Below, one piece after another: positions 6,417 through 14,650 of a stretch of 17,797 nucleotides of DNA. The notes beneath the pieces are model-generated. The model had not been told where the DNA came from, did not search any database, and saw only the letters and a program-made list of their open reading frames with translations. This DNA is from Conexibacter sp. (GTDB lineage: Bacteria; Actinomycetota; Thermoleophilia; Solirubrobacterales; Solirubrobacteraceae). The position numbers were made by a program, and so were the translations under genes. Positions within the stretch are counted from its first letter, which is position 1. Every line of letters begins with the position of its first letter. The DNA lies in the NCBI GenBank assembly GCA_025964055.1, contig JAOPZP010000125.1, positions 1-17,797 on the forward strand. Reading direction: 5' to 3'.

Positions 6417-7478
6417 CTACGGCAGCAGCGTCTCCGCCGCCTCGAGCGCCGGCCCGTAGGTCGGGTCGCGCAGCAGCGCCTGGCGGATGCCCTCGCCGAG
6501 GATCCCCGACTCGCCGCGCGAGGCGCCCAGGACCGTCCACTCCCGCTCGGTGCCGCGCTTGTGGCGGTAGCGAGCGCGCAGGCCGCCGGGGCCGCGGTCC
6601 AGCGAGAAGTGACGCCCCGACGCGGTCTCCAGCGTCAGCCCCGCCAGGCCCCGAACGCCCAGCGTCGGGTCGGGCTCCAGCCGGATCTTCACGTCCTGGC
6701 GGCGGGCGTGGGCCGAGCCCTCCCAGACGCTGCGGCCCTGCATCAGCGGCGTCGTGCGCCACTCCAGCCGCGACGCCAGCCAGCCGATCAGCAGCAGCGC
6801 CGCGGCCGCGCTGTCGGGATGGTGGCGGATCGTCACCGAGCTGATCGTCCGCAGGTCGGGCCGCAGGTGCTCGGGGTCGAACGTGGCGGCGATCCGCTCG
6901 CGCCAGGGCGTCGAGCGCAGCCATGCGAGATCGACGACGTAGACCTTCTTCGACAGCTCGCGCGCCCGGTGGATCGCGTCGTTGGGATGGGGCTCGTCGA
7001 CGCTGTCGATGAGCACGATCTGCGCGAGGTCGAGCAGCGAGTCGACGGCCTCGGGATGGCCGTGGGGCGACCACACGCAGGTCAGCAGGTCGGTGACGAC
7101 CAGCGGGTCGACGATGCGGTCGAGGTGCTGGAGGTGCTGGTCGCCGACCTCCACCACGACCGTCTCGCGCAGCAGCCCGATGTCGCCGTGGCGGACCTCC
7201 GACGGCGCGGCGATCGTCGCGACGGCGTCGAGCTTGGTGCGGCCGGGCTCGACCGAGCAGACGATCGTACGCGACGGGTGGTAGCGGCCCACCCGCCGCA
7301 GCCGGTTGGCCACCTCGCCCGCGTACGCCTTGTCGACGATGCAGATGAGGTTCAGCACCCGCGCCGGCACGTAGCCGGTGTTCTCGTGGTGGATCTGCGA
7401 CAGCGCGGCGCGCAGGGCGGCATCGATGTCGCCGGGGTTGGTGTCGCGCGCGCTCCAGACGGTGTCGATGGTCGGCAT
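6417..7478 (-). CDS. opcA: Glucose-6-phosphate dehydrogenase assembly protein OpcA
   Basis: 353 residues, matching actinobacterial and cyanobacterial OpcA, which helps assemble or activate G6PDH. The protein starts MPTIDTVWSARDTNPGDID, and conserved-looking regions include NLICIVDKAYAGEVANRL, RVGRYHPSRTIVCSVEP and LLTCVWSPHGHP. No catalytic motif is known to me in this family. The ATG lies 2 nt after the zwf stop, without a Shine-Dalgarno sequence, so translation is probably coupled to zwf. The zwf-opcA order is the standard actinobacterial arrangement and supports both calls. The reading frame stays open upstream of this ATG, but that part is zwf in another frame. Confidence 0.9.
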   Translation of the reverse strand: MPTIDTVWSARDTNPGDIDAALRAALSQIHHENTGYVPARVLNLICIVDKAYAGEVANRLRRVGRYHPSRTIVCSVEPGRTKLDAVATIAAPSEVRHGDIGLLRETVVVEVGDQHLQHLDRIVDPLVVTDLLTCVWSPHGHPEAVDSLLDLAQIVLIDSVDEPHPNDAIHRARELSKKVYVVDLAWLRSTPWRERIAATFDPEHLRPDLRTISSVTIRHHPDSAAAALLLIGWLASRLEWRTTPLMQGRSVWEGSAHARRQDVKIRLEPDPTLGVRGLAGLTLETASGRHFSLDRGPGGLRARYRHKRGTEREWTVLGASRGESGILGEGIRQALLRDPTYGPALEAAETLLP

Positions 7479-7480
7479 GG

Positions 7481-9015
7481 CTAGATCGCGCGCCAGTGCG
7501 CGTCGCCCTCGAGCAGCCTGTCGGCCTCGGCGGGACCCTGGGTGCCCGCCTCGTACTGCGGCAGCGGACCGGGCATGGCCTCCCACTTGGACACGATCGG
7601 GTCGCAGATCTCCCACTGCGCCTCGACCTCGTCGTTGCGGGTGAAGAGCGTGGCGTCGCCGCGCATCGCGTCGAGGATCAGCCGCTCGTAGGCCTCCGGC
7701 GACTGCGACATGAACGACGTGCCGTACAGGAACTCCATGTTCACCGGCCGGATCCGCATGCGGCTGCCGGGGATCTTCGCGCCGAGCGACAGCGACACGC
7801 CCTCGTTGGGCTGCATCGTGAGGATCAGCTGGTTGGGGCGCACCCCGACCGAGCCGTCCTGCTGGAAGGCGAGGTGGGGGACGGGCTTGAGCGTGATGGC
7901 GATCTCGGTCACCTTGCGCGCGAGGCGCTTGCCCGTGCGCAGGTAGAACGGGACGCCGGCCCAGCGCCAGTTGTCGATCTCCAGGCGGATCGCCGCGTAG
8001 GTCTCGGTGTTGGAGTCGGGCGGGACACCCTCCTCCTGGAGGTAGCCCGGAACGCTGTCGCCACCGACCGTCCCCGGCCCGTACTGCGCGCGGACGGCGA
8101 TGTCGTCGACGGTGTCGGCCGTCGGCTTGATGACCGAGCGCAGGACCTTGACCTTCTCGTCGCGGATCTCGTCGGCCTCGAAGTGCACCGGCGGCTCCAT
8201 CGCCACGTGGCACAGCAGCTGGAGCATGTGGTTCTGGACGAGGTCGCGCAGCGCTCCGGCGTTGTCGTAGTAGCCGGCGCGCGTGCCGATGCCGAGGTCC
8301 TCGGCGGCGGTGATCTCGACGCGGTCGATGTAATTGCGGTTCCACACCGGCTCGAACAGCCCGTTGGCGAACCGGAACGCCATGACGTTCTGGACGGTCT
8401 CCTTGCCGAGGTAGTGGTCGATGCGGAAGACCTGCTTCTCGTCGAACACCGACAGCACGCGGTGGTTGAGCTCCCGCGCCTCGGCCAGCGTCGTGCCGAA
8501 CGGCTTCTCGATGACCGCGCGGACCTCGGCGCCGTCGTGGTGGGTCAGCCCGTGCGCGCCGAGCTGCCCGACGATGATCGGGAAGAACTCCGGAGCGGTC
8601 GAGAGGTAGAACGCGCGGTTCAGCGGCTGGCCGGCCTGCTCGTCGAAGGCGTCCAGCCCGACCTTGATGTGGTCGTAGACGCCGTCCTGGTCGAACGTGC
8701 CGGAGACGTAGCGCACGTTGGCCAGCAGCTCCTTGAGCACCGTCTCGTCGGGCTCACGGCGGCTGAACTGGCGGATCGCCTCGGCCGCCTGCGTGGCGAA
8801 CGCCTCGTCGCTCATGTCGCTGCGCGAGCTGCCGATCAGGTTGAAGCGCTCGGGCAGCGCGCCCTCGTGGGCGAGGTTGTAGATCGCCGGCAGCAGCTTG
8901 CGGCGGGCCAGGTCGCCCGTCGCGCCGAAGATGACCAGCGTCGTCGGGTGGACCGGCAGGCGCTCGAGCCCGGCGATCAGCGGGTTGTCCGGCGTCTCGT
9001 GCAGGGGCTGGATCG

Positions 9016-9019
<4 letters not shown>
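7481..9019 (-). CDS. zwf: Glucose-6-phosphate 1-dehydrogenase
   Basis: Oxidises glucose-6-phosphate to 6-phosphogluconolactone, producing NAD(P)H; entry step of the oxidative pentose phosphate pathway. 512 residues, full length. The nucleotide-binding loop FGATGDLARRK is at 31-41, the EKPFG motif follows, the substrate-binding stretch RIDHYLGKE includes H202 and K206, and the catalytic His is H264 in QNHMLQ. The GTG start overlaps the gnd stop (GTGA at 9019-9016), fixing the start and coupling translation. opcA follows 2 nt downstream. The protein should depend on OpcA for full activity. Cofactor preference cannot be read with certainty; NADP is usual. Confidence 0.97.
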
Positions 9020-9948
<929 letters not shown>

Positions 9949-9952
9949 GGGG

Positions 9953-11566
9953 TTACAGGTTCTCCTTGATCTGACGCAGCGCCGCGACCGGGTCGCCGCG
10001 GAGCACGAGGCGCTCCGCCGGCAGGCCGAGGTCGCGCAGGACCAGCAGGTCGCCGTCCGCCTGCGCGCGCTTGAGGGTCTCGAAGGTGAAGGACTCGCCG
10101 GGGATCGGGATGTCGGTGCCGGCCTCGTGCAGCAGCTGCAGGAAGCGTCCCACCGGCGGGCCGCCCTTGTGCAACTGGCCGGTGGAGTGCAGGTAGCGGG
10201 GGCCGTAGCCGAAGGTGGTGGCCATCGTGGTGCGGTCGCGCACCAGCGCGCGCAGCTCGGCCAGCTCGCCGTCGAACTCCTCCTCGGGGGCGACGTAGCC
10301 CTGGATGGCGAAGTACTCGGGCGGGTGGCCGCCGAGCAGCTTCTTCAGGGCCGCGGCGTCGGCCTCCGGGATGTCCGGCGGCGCGTCGAGGGCCAGGACC
10401 TCCTTGGTCTTGTCCTTGGCCGACTGCACGTTGGGCTGATCGAACGGGTTGATGGCGAGCGTCCAGCCGACCACCGCGGTGGCGAACTCGAAGAGCAGCA
10501 TGATCCGCCCGAGGTCGGGGGCGCCGTGAGCGGCGATCGTGATCACCGGCTGGTCGGCGTCGATCAATCGGGCGACGACGGCGTCGCCGTCGGCAGCGCC
10601 CGCCCGGCGCCCGTCGTGGAGGTGGACGAAGACGCGGTCGACGCCGTAGGCCTCCGGCGCGCCCAGCGGCTCGTCGGCGACGGGGAGCAGGCCCATGCCG
10701 TGCTTGCCGGTGGACTCGGCGACCAGCTGCTCGACCCAGAGGCCGAAGCTCTCGATCGGCGGGTCGACGACGAAGGTCAGCTTGTCGCGGCCGTGCAGCG
10801 AGAGCTCGCCGAGCACGGCGCCCAGCCAGACCCCGGGGTTCTGCGCGGGATCGGGCTGCTGCAGCGACGCCTCGAGGTCGTGGGCGCCGCCGAGCAGCGC
10901 CCGGAGGTCGGCGCCCAGCAGGGCGGCCGGGACGATCCCGAAGTAGGACAGGGCGCTGTAGCGGCCGCCGATGTTGGGGTCGTTGACGAACACGCGCCGG
11001 AACCCGCGCTCGGTGCCGAGCTGCTCCAGCGACGTGCCCGGGTCGGTCACGGCGACGAACTGCGCGCCGTTGCCACCGGTCCGCTCCCAGAAGTAGTGGA
11101 AGGCCGAGAGCGTCTCGATCGTGCCGCCCGACTTCGAGGACACGACGAACAGGGCGGTCTCGAGGTCGATGGCCGCCTCGGTGTCGGCGACCGCGTCGGC
11201 GTCGGTGGAGTCGAGCACGTGGAGGATCAGGCCCTCGGCGTGCGTGCCGAAGGACCGGCGGAACACCTCGGGCGCCAGCGAGGAGCCGCCCATGCCGAGG
11301 ACGACGGCCTCGCGCAGCCCGTCGGCGTGGGCCTGGCGCGCGAACGCGGTGAGGTCGTCGACCTCGGCCAGCAGGCGATCGTGGACGTCGAGCCAGCCGA
11401 GGCGGTCGGCCACCTCGGGCTGTCCGGCCGGGCCCCAGAGCGTGTCGTCCTTGGCCCACGCCCGCTCGGCGACCCGGTCGGTCGCGGCGCGCCTCAGACG
11501 CGCCGCGATCGTCGCCTCGTAGCGCCCGGGGATGGACGCCGTGACGCCTGCCGGTGCTGTGGTCAC
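9953..11566 (-). CDS. pgi: Glucose-6-phosphate isomerase of the type fused to transaldolase elsewhere
   Basis: Interconverts glucose-6-phosphate and fructose-6-phosphate. 537 residues with two SIS-type sugar-isomerase halves: LGMGGSSLAPEVF near residue 90, the sugar-phosphate loop SSKSGGTIET near 140-150, ESTGKHGMGLLPV in the middle, and FGYGPRYLHSTGQLHKGGP near 450-470. This is the divergent isomerase found as the C-terminal half of bifunctional transaldolase/isomerase proteins, not the classical Pgi with its two PROSITE-type signatures. The GTG start overlaps the tal stop (GTGA), so the pair corresponds to the fusion split into two reading frames. It is followed by gnd after 4 nt. Exact N-terminus is set by the overlap. 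Confidence 0.93.
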   Translation of the reverse strand: MTTAPAGVTASIPGRYEATIAARLRRAATDRVAERAWAKDDTLWGPAGQPEVADRLGWLDVHDRLLAEVDDLTAFARQAHADGLREAVVLGMGGSSLAPEVFRRSFGTHAEGLILHVLDSTDADAVADTEAAIDLETALFVVSSKSGGTIETLSAFHYFWERTGGNGAQFVAVTDPGTSLEQLGTERGFRRVFVNDPNIGGRYSALSYFGIVPAALLGADLRALLGGAHDLEASLQQPDPAQNPGVWLGAVLGELSLHGRDKLTFVVDPPIESFGLWVEQLVAESTGKHGMGLLPVADEPLGAPEAYGVDRVFVHLHDGRRAGAADGDAVVARLIDADQPVITIAAHGAPDLGRIMLLFEFATAVVGWTLAINPFDQPNVQSAKDKTKEVLALDAPPDIPEADAAALKKLLGGHPPEYFAIQGYVAPEEEFDGELAELRALVRDRTTMATTFGYGPRYLHSTGQLHKGGPPVGRFLQLLHEAGTDIPIPGESFTFETLKRAQADGDLLVLRDLGLPAERLVLRGDPVAALRQIKENL

Positions 11567-12669
11567 GCTGCGGCCTTGCGCTTGGACTCGATGCCCTCCA
11601 GCAGCTTCTCCATCGGCGTGACGAAGGCGTCGACGCCGTCGCTGAGCAGCTTGTTCGTGACGTCCTCCATGTCGATGCCCGCGTCGGCCAGGGCCTTCAG
11701 GTCCGGCGTGGGATCGATGTCGACCCGCGGCTCGGTGGCCTCGCTGTGGTCGGCCGCGGCCTTCAGCGTGTCCATCGGCATGGTGTTGACGGTCTCGGGG
11801 CCGGCGAGCTCGTCGACGTACATGGTGTCCTTGTACTTGGGGTTCTTGACGCCCGTCGAGGCCCACAGCGGCCGCTGGACCGGCGCGCCGGCGTCGCGCA
11901 GCGCCGCGAAGCGCTCGCCGTGGAACACCTGCTTGAAGGACTGGTAGGCCGCACGGGCGTTAGCCAGGCCCGCCTTGCCGAACAGCTCCTCCGGGGCGCC
12001 CATCGCCTCGAGGCGCTTGTCGACCTCGGTGTCGACGCGCGACACGAAGAACGAGGCGACCGAGTGGATGCCGTCCACCGGCTTGCCCTCGTCCAGGCGG
12101 CGCTCCATCCCGGCGAGGAACGCGTCGATGACGCGCTCGTACTGGCCGACCTTGAACAGCAGCGTCACGTTGATGTTGATGCCCTCGTAGAGGGCCTCGG
12201 TGATCGCCGGAAGGCCCTCGTCGGTGCCCGGGATCTTGATCATCAGGTTGGGGCGGTCGACGCGGCCCCAGTACTCCCGGGCCTGGGCGATCGTCTTGTC
12301 GGTGTCGAACGCCAGGTCGGGGTCGACCTCGAGCGACACGTAGCCGTCGTAGCCCCCGGTCTCGTCGTAGACCGAGCGCAGGACGTCGGCGGCCTCCTGG
12401 ACGTCCTGGATGGCGATCGCCTGGTAGATCGAGCGCGCGTCGGCGCCCTCGGATACGAGCTGGGCGATCTGGTCGTCGTACTCGTCGGCGCCCAGGATCG
12501 CCTTCTCGAAGATCGCCGGGTTGGACGTCATGCCGCGAAGGGAGTCCTCCTCGACGAGCTTGCGCAGCTCGCCGCCCTGCACCAGCGATCGGCGGATCTG
12601 GTCGAGCCAGATGCTGGTGCCGAGGGCGGTGAGTCGAGCGAGGCGCTCGTTGACTGATGTGGTGCTCAT
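11563..12669 (-). CDS. tal: Transaldolase
   Basis: Transfers a dihydroxyacetone unit between sugar phosphates in the non-oxidative pentose phosphate pathway, through a Schiff base on lysine. 368 residues, the usual size of the actinobacterial form. Conserved stretches: LRGMTSNPAIFEKAI, QDVQEAADVLR, NLMIKIPGTDEGL with Schiff-base K145, NINVTLLF, and SVASFFVSRVDTEVDK. The ATG at 12669 has an ideal AAGGAGG (12684-12678) 8 nt upstream. The ATG at 12690 precedes that site and is rejected. It is the first gene after a likely promoter and is overlapped by pgi at its stop, so it heads the tightly packed run tal-pgi-gnd-zwf-opcA. Confidence 0.96.
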   Translation of the reverse strand: MSTTSVNERLARLTALGTSIWLDQIRRSLVQGGELRKLVEEDSLRGMTSNPAIFEKAILGADEYDDQIAQLVSEGADARSIYQAIAIQDVQEAADVLRSVYDETGGYDGYVSLEVDPDLAFDTDKTIAQAREYWGRVDRPNLMIKIPGTDEGLPAITEALYEGININVTLLFKVGQYERVIDAFLAGMERRLDEGKPVDGIHSVASFFVSRVDTEVDKRLEAMGAPEELFGKAGLANARAAYQSFKQVFHGERFAALRDAGAPVQRPLWASTGVKNPKYKDTMYVDELAGPETVNTMPMDTLKAAADHSEATEPRVDIDPTPDLKALADAGIDMEDVTNKLLSDGVDAFVTPMEKLLEGIESKRKAAA

Positions 12670-12677
12670 GGGTGTTG

Positions 12678-12722
12678 CCTCCTTGGTCATCTTCGATCCT
12701 ACGACCGCAGCAGCAGAGGCAA
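12678..12722 (-). promoter_or_regulatory. Probable promoter and ribosome-binding site of the tal-pgi-gnd-zwf-opcA operon
   Basis: On the minus strand: TTGCCT (12722-12717), 15-nt spacer, TAGGAT (12701-12696), then AAGGAGG (12684-12678) and the tal ATG at 12669. The -10 is good and the spacing short. The leader would be about 20 nt. It lies in the 62-nt gap after the ROK gene. Confidence 0.5.
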
Positions 12723-12731
12723 TCCCCGATT

Positions 12732-13640
12732 TCACGAGTTGAGCACTTCCTGACCGGCCAGGAGCGCTGCTCCGCGGACTCCGGCCCTCGGCCCGTACCG
12801 GGCCAGGCGGATCTCCGTCCGGGTACCCACGCCCGGCAACACGAACCGTCGGGCCACCGCGCGGGCGGGCTCCAGGAGCAGCTCCCCGGCCGCCGAGACG
12901 CCGCCGCCGATGACGACCTGCTCGGGATCGAAGACGTTGATCGCGTTGGCGATGCCGATCCCCAGGCGCTCGCCGAGGATGCGGATCGCCTCCAGGGCGG
13001 CGGCGTCGCCGGCGCGGGCGGCGGTGACGACGGCGGGGCCGTCGGGGAAGCCGCGGTCGCGGCCCAGGGCGTCGAGGGCGCGGCCGGCGGCGAGCTTCTC
13101 CAGCGAGCCGGGCTGGGGCGCCTCGTCGGAGTGTGAGGGACCGCCGGCGATCAGGTCGGCGCCGATGAGCTGGTGGCCGAGCTCGGCCGCGCCGCCGGTC
13201 GCGCCGCGGTAGATCCGGCCGCCGATGACGATGCCGCCGCCGACCCCCGTGCCGACGGTGAACAGCACGAGGCTCTGGGCGACGGGCTTGAGCTGGTCGT
13301 CGTGGGCCTCGGCCAGCGCGGCGACCGTCGCGTCGTTGTCGACGTAGACCGGCAGGCGCAGGCGCTCGGTGAGGATCCGGCGCAGCGGCACGTCCTGCAG
13401 CGGGACGTTGACGGAGTGGCGCGCGGTGCCGGTCGCGAAGTCGATGACCGAGGGCACGCCGATGCCGACGGCGTCGGCCGGACCGGCCTCCTCGATGAGG
13501 CCGGCGAGCTGGTCGATCAGCCCCTGCGAGCTCGACAGGACGGTCGGGCGCAGGGTCGGCTCCGAGAGCGTCGAGCCCTCCAGCACCGCGACGGACACCT
13601 TCGTGCCGCCGACGTCCACCCCGATGAATCGCTGCGCCAT
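12732..13640 (-). CDS. ROK family sugar kinase (glucokinase-like) lacking the zinc motif
   Basis: Probably phosphorylates glucose or a related sugar with ATP. 302 residues. ATP-binding loop GVDVGGTK is at 7-14, the catalytic Asp is D103 in VDNDATVAALAE, the second phosphate motif GTGVGGGIVIGG is at 130-141, and ELGH is at 153-156. The canonical ROK zinc motif CxCGxxGCxE is absent: after ELGH the chain runs through an Asp/Ser/Pro-rich stretch to PQPGSLEKLAAG, with Ser179 where the last zinc Cys would sit. The ATG at 13640 places the domain at the N-terminus; the ATG at 13673 adds 11 unrelated residues. It is divergent from the sigma factor, with TGACAT-like sequence in between. No N-terminal DNA-binding domain, so it is a kinase rather than a NagC-type repressor. 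Confidence 0.88.
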   Translation of the reverse strand: MAQRFIGVDVGGTKVSVAVLEGSTLSEPTLRPTVLSSSQGLIDQLAGLIEEAGPADAVGIGVPSVIDFATGTARHSVNVPLQDVPLRRILTERLRLPVYVDNDATVAALAEAHDDQLKPVAQSLVLFTVGTGVGGGIVIGGRIYRGATGGAAELGHQLIGADLIAGGPSHSDEAPQPGSLEKLAAGRALDALGRDRGFPDGPAVVTAARAGDAAALEAIRILGERLGIGIANAINVFDPEQVVIGGGVSAAGELLLEPARAVARRFVLPGVGTRTEIRLARYGPRAGVRGAALLAGQEVLNS

Positions 13641-13704
13641 CAGATTCCAGTCCTGTCTCCCGTCCGGCACCATGTCACGCCGGGCGACCCGACCGCGTGC
13701 AGGC

Positions 13705-13710
13705 TATTGT
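13705..13710 (+). promoter_or_regulatory. Possible -10 element of a (nearly) leaderless sigma-factor transcript
   Basis: TATTGT ends 8 nt before the ATG at 13719, so transcription would start at or within a few bases of the start codon. No usable Shine-Dalgarno sequence is present and no clear -35 is seen. The 78-nt gap also has to hold the ROK promoter. Confidence 0.35.
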
Positions 13711-13718
13711 CGCGAGGC

Positions 13719-14357
13719 ATGCCGTCCACGCCTGCCGCCGACGACCAGAGCCTGGTCGAGCGTGCGCAGGCGGGCGACGAGGAGGCCTACGCGATTCTCG
13801 TGCGGCGTTACTCGCCCGCGCTGATGCGGCTCGCGCGGATGTACGTGCCGACCGCGGCGCTGGCCGAGGACGTCGTGCAGGAGACGTGGGTCGCGGTGCT
13901 CCGCGGGCTGGAGCGCTTCGAGGGCCGCTCGTCGTTCAAGACGTGGCTGTTCCGGATCCTCGTCAACCGGGCCAAGACGCGCGGGGTGCGCGAGCACCGC
14001 TCGATCCCGTTCGCGTCGCTGGGCCGCGGCGGCGACGCGGGGGAGGACGGCGACGACGGGCCGACGGTCGACCCGGAGCGCTTCGGGCGCGACGGCGCGT
14101 GGACGTCGGCGCCGCGCAGCTGGGAGGACGATCCCGAGGAGGCGCTGAACTCGAAGGAGGCCCGCCGCATCGTGCTCGAGGCGATCGACACGCTGCCCGA
14201 CCGCCAGAAGGTCGTCATCACCATGCGCGACCTCGACGGGCTGTCGTCCGAAGAGGTGCGCAACGCCCTGGACCTCAGCGAGACCAACCAGCGGGTCCTG
14301 CTGCACCGCGCGCGGGCGAAGGTGCGGACGGCCCTCGAGGACTGGATCGATCAATGA
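13719..14357 (+). CDS. ECF (SigR/RpoE-like) RNA polymerase sigma factor
   Basis: A 212-residue group 4 sigma factor. Region 2 occupies about residues 10-85: DEEAYAILVRRYSPALMRLA, then LAEDVVQETWVAVLRGLERFEGRSSFKTWLFRILVNRAK, a classical core-binding and -10 recognition block. Region 4 lies at about 150-210: LDTLP-type IDTLPDRQKVVITMRDLDG, then the HTH ending RVLLHRARAKVRTALE. The linker of about 60 residues between them is unusually long and acidic/Gly-rich. Its stop overlaps the start of the anti-sigma gene (ATGA), the usual arrangement of a sigma/anti-sigma pair. No GGAAT-type SigR promoter is seen upstream, so autoregulation is not supported by this sequence. Confidence 0.94.
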   Translation: MPSTPAADDQSLVERAQAGDEEAYAILVRRYSPALMRLARMYVPTAALAEDVVQETWVAVLRGLERFEGRSSFKTWLFRILVNRAKTRGVREHRSIPFASLGRGGDAGEDGDDGPTVDPERFGRDGAWTSAPRSWEDDPEEALNSKEARRIVLEAIDTLPDRQKVVITMRDLDGLSSEEVRNALDLSETNQRVLLHRARAKVRTALEDWIDQ

Positions 14358-14650
14358 GCACCCGACGATGGCCTCCCTGGCGCAGACGAGCGGCCGGCTC
14401 CCCGCCCGGCGGTCTGGCGTGCGTCGAGATGGTCGAGCTCGTCACCGACTACCTGGAGGGCGCGCTCACGCCGCCCGACCGCGCACGCTTCGAGGCGCAC
14501 ATCGCCGGCTGCGCGCACTGCCGCGCCTATCTGGAGCAGATGCGCATGACGCTGCAGGTCGCGGGACACATCGAGCCCGACGAGTTGGACCCCGACACGG
14601 AGCGCGGCCTGCTGGACGCGTTCAAGGACTGGAAGGCCGGTGGCGCGTGA
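14354..14650 (+). CDS. Soluble zinc-binding (ZAS/zf-HC2) anti-sigma factor, RsrA-like spacing
   Basis: 98 residues; probably binds and silences the sigma factor encoded just before it. The zinc motif is C23, H49, C53, C56 (H-x3-C-x2-C). The intervals 26, 4 and 3 are the same as in Streptomyces RsrA (C11, H37, C41, C44, from memory), whose zinc is lost when the cysteines form a disulfide. There is no transmembrane helix, so it acts in the cytoplasm. The N-terminal 20 residues are Arg/Pro/Gly-rich; a later start at Met26 would remove C23 and is rejected. It overlaps the sigma gene by 4 nt and the oxidoreductase gene by 4 nt. Redox sensing is inferred from the spacing. Confidence 0.9.
   Translation: MSTRRWPPWRRRAAGSPPGGLACVEMVELVTDYLEGALTPPDRARFEAHIAGCAHCRAYLEQMRMTLQVAGHIEPDELDPDTERGLLDAFKDWKAGGA

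Noticed and set aside
5619..7484. Long plus-strand ORF across pgl and opcA
   Set aside because: Antisense of two well-supported genes with biased composition only.
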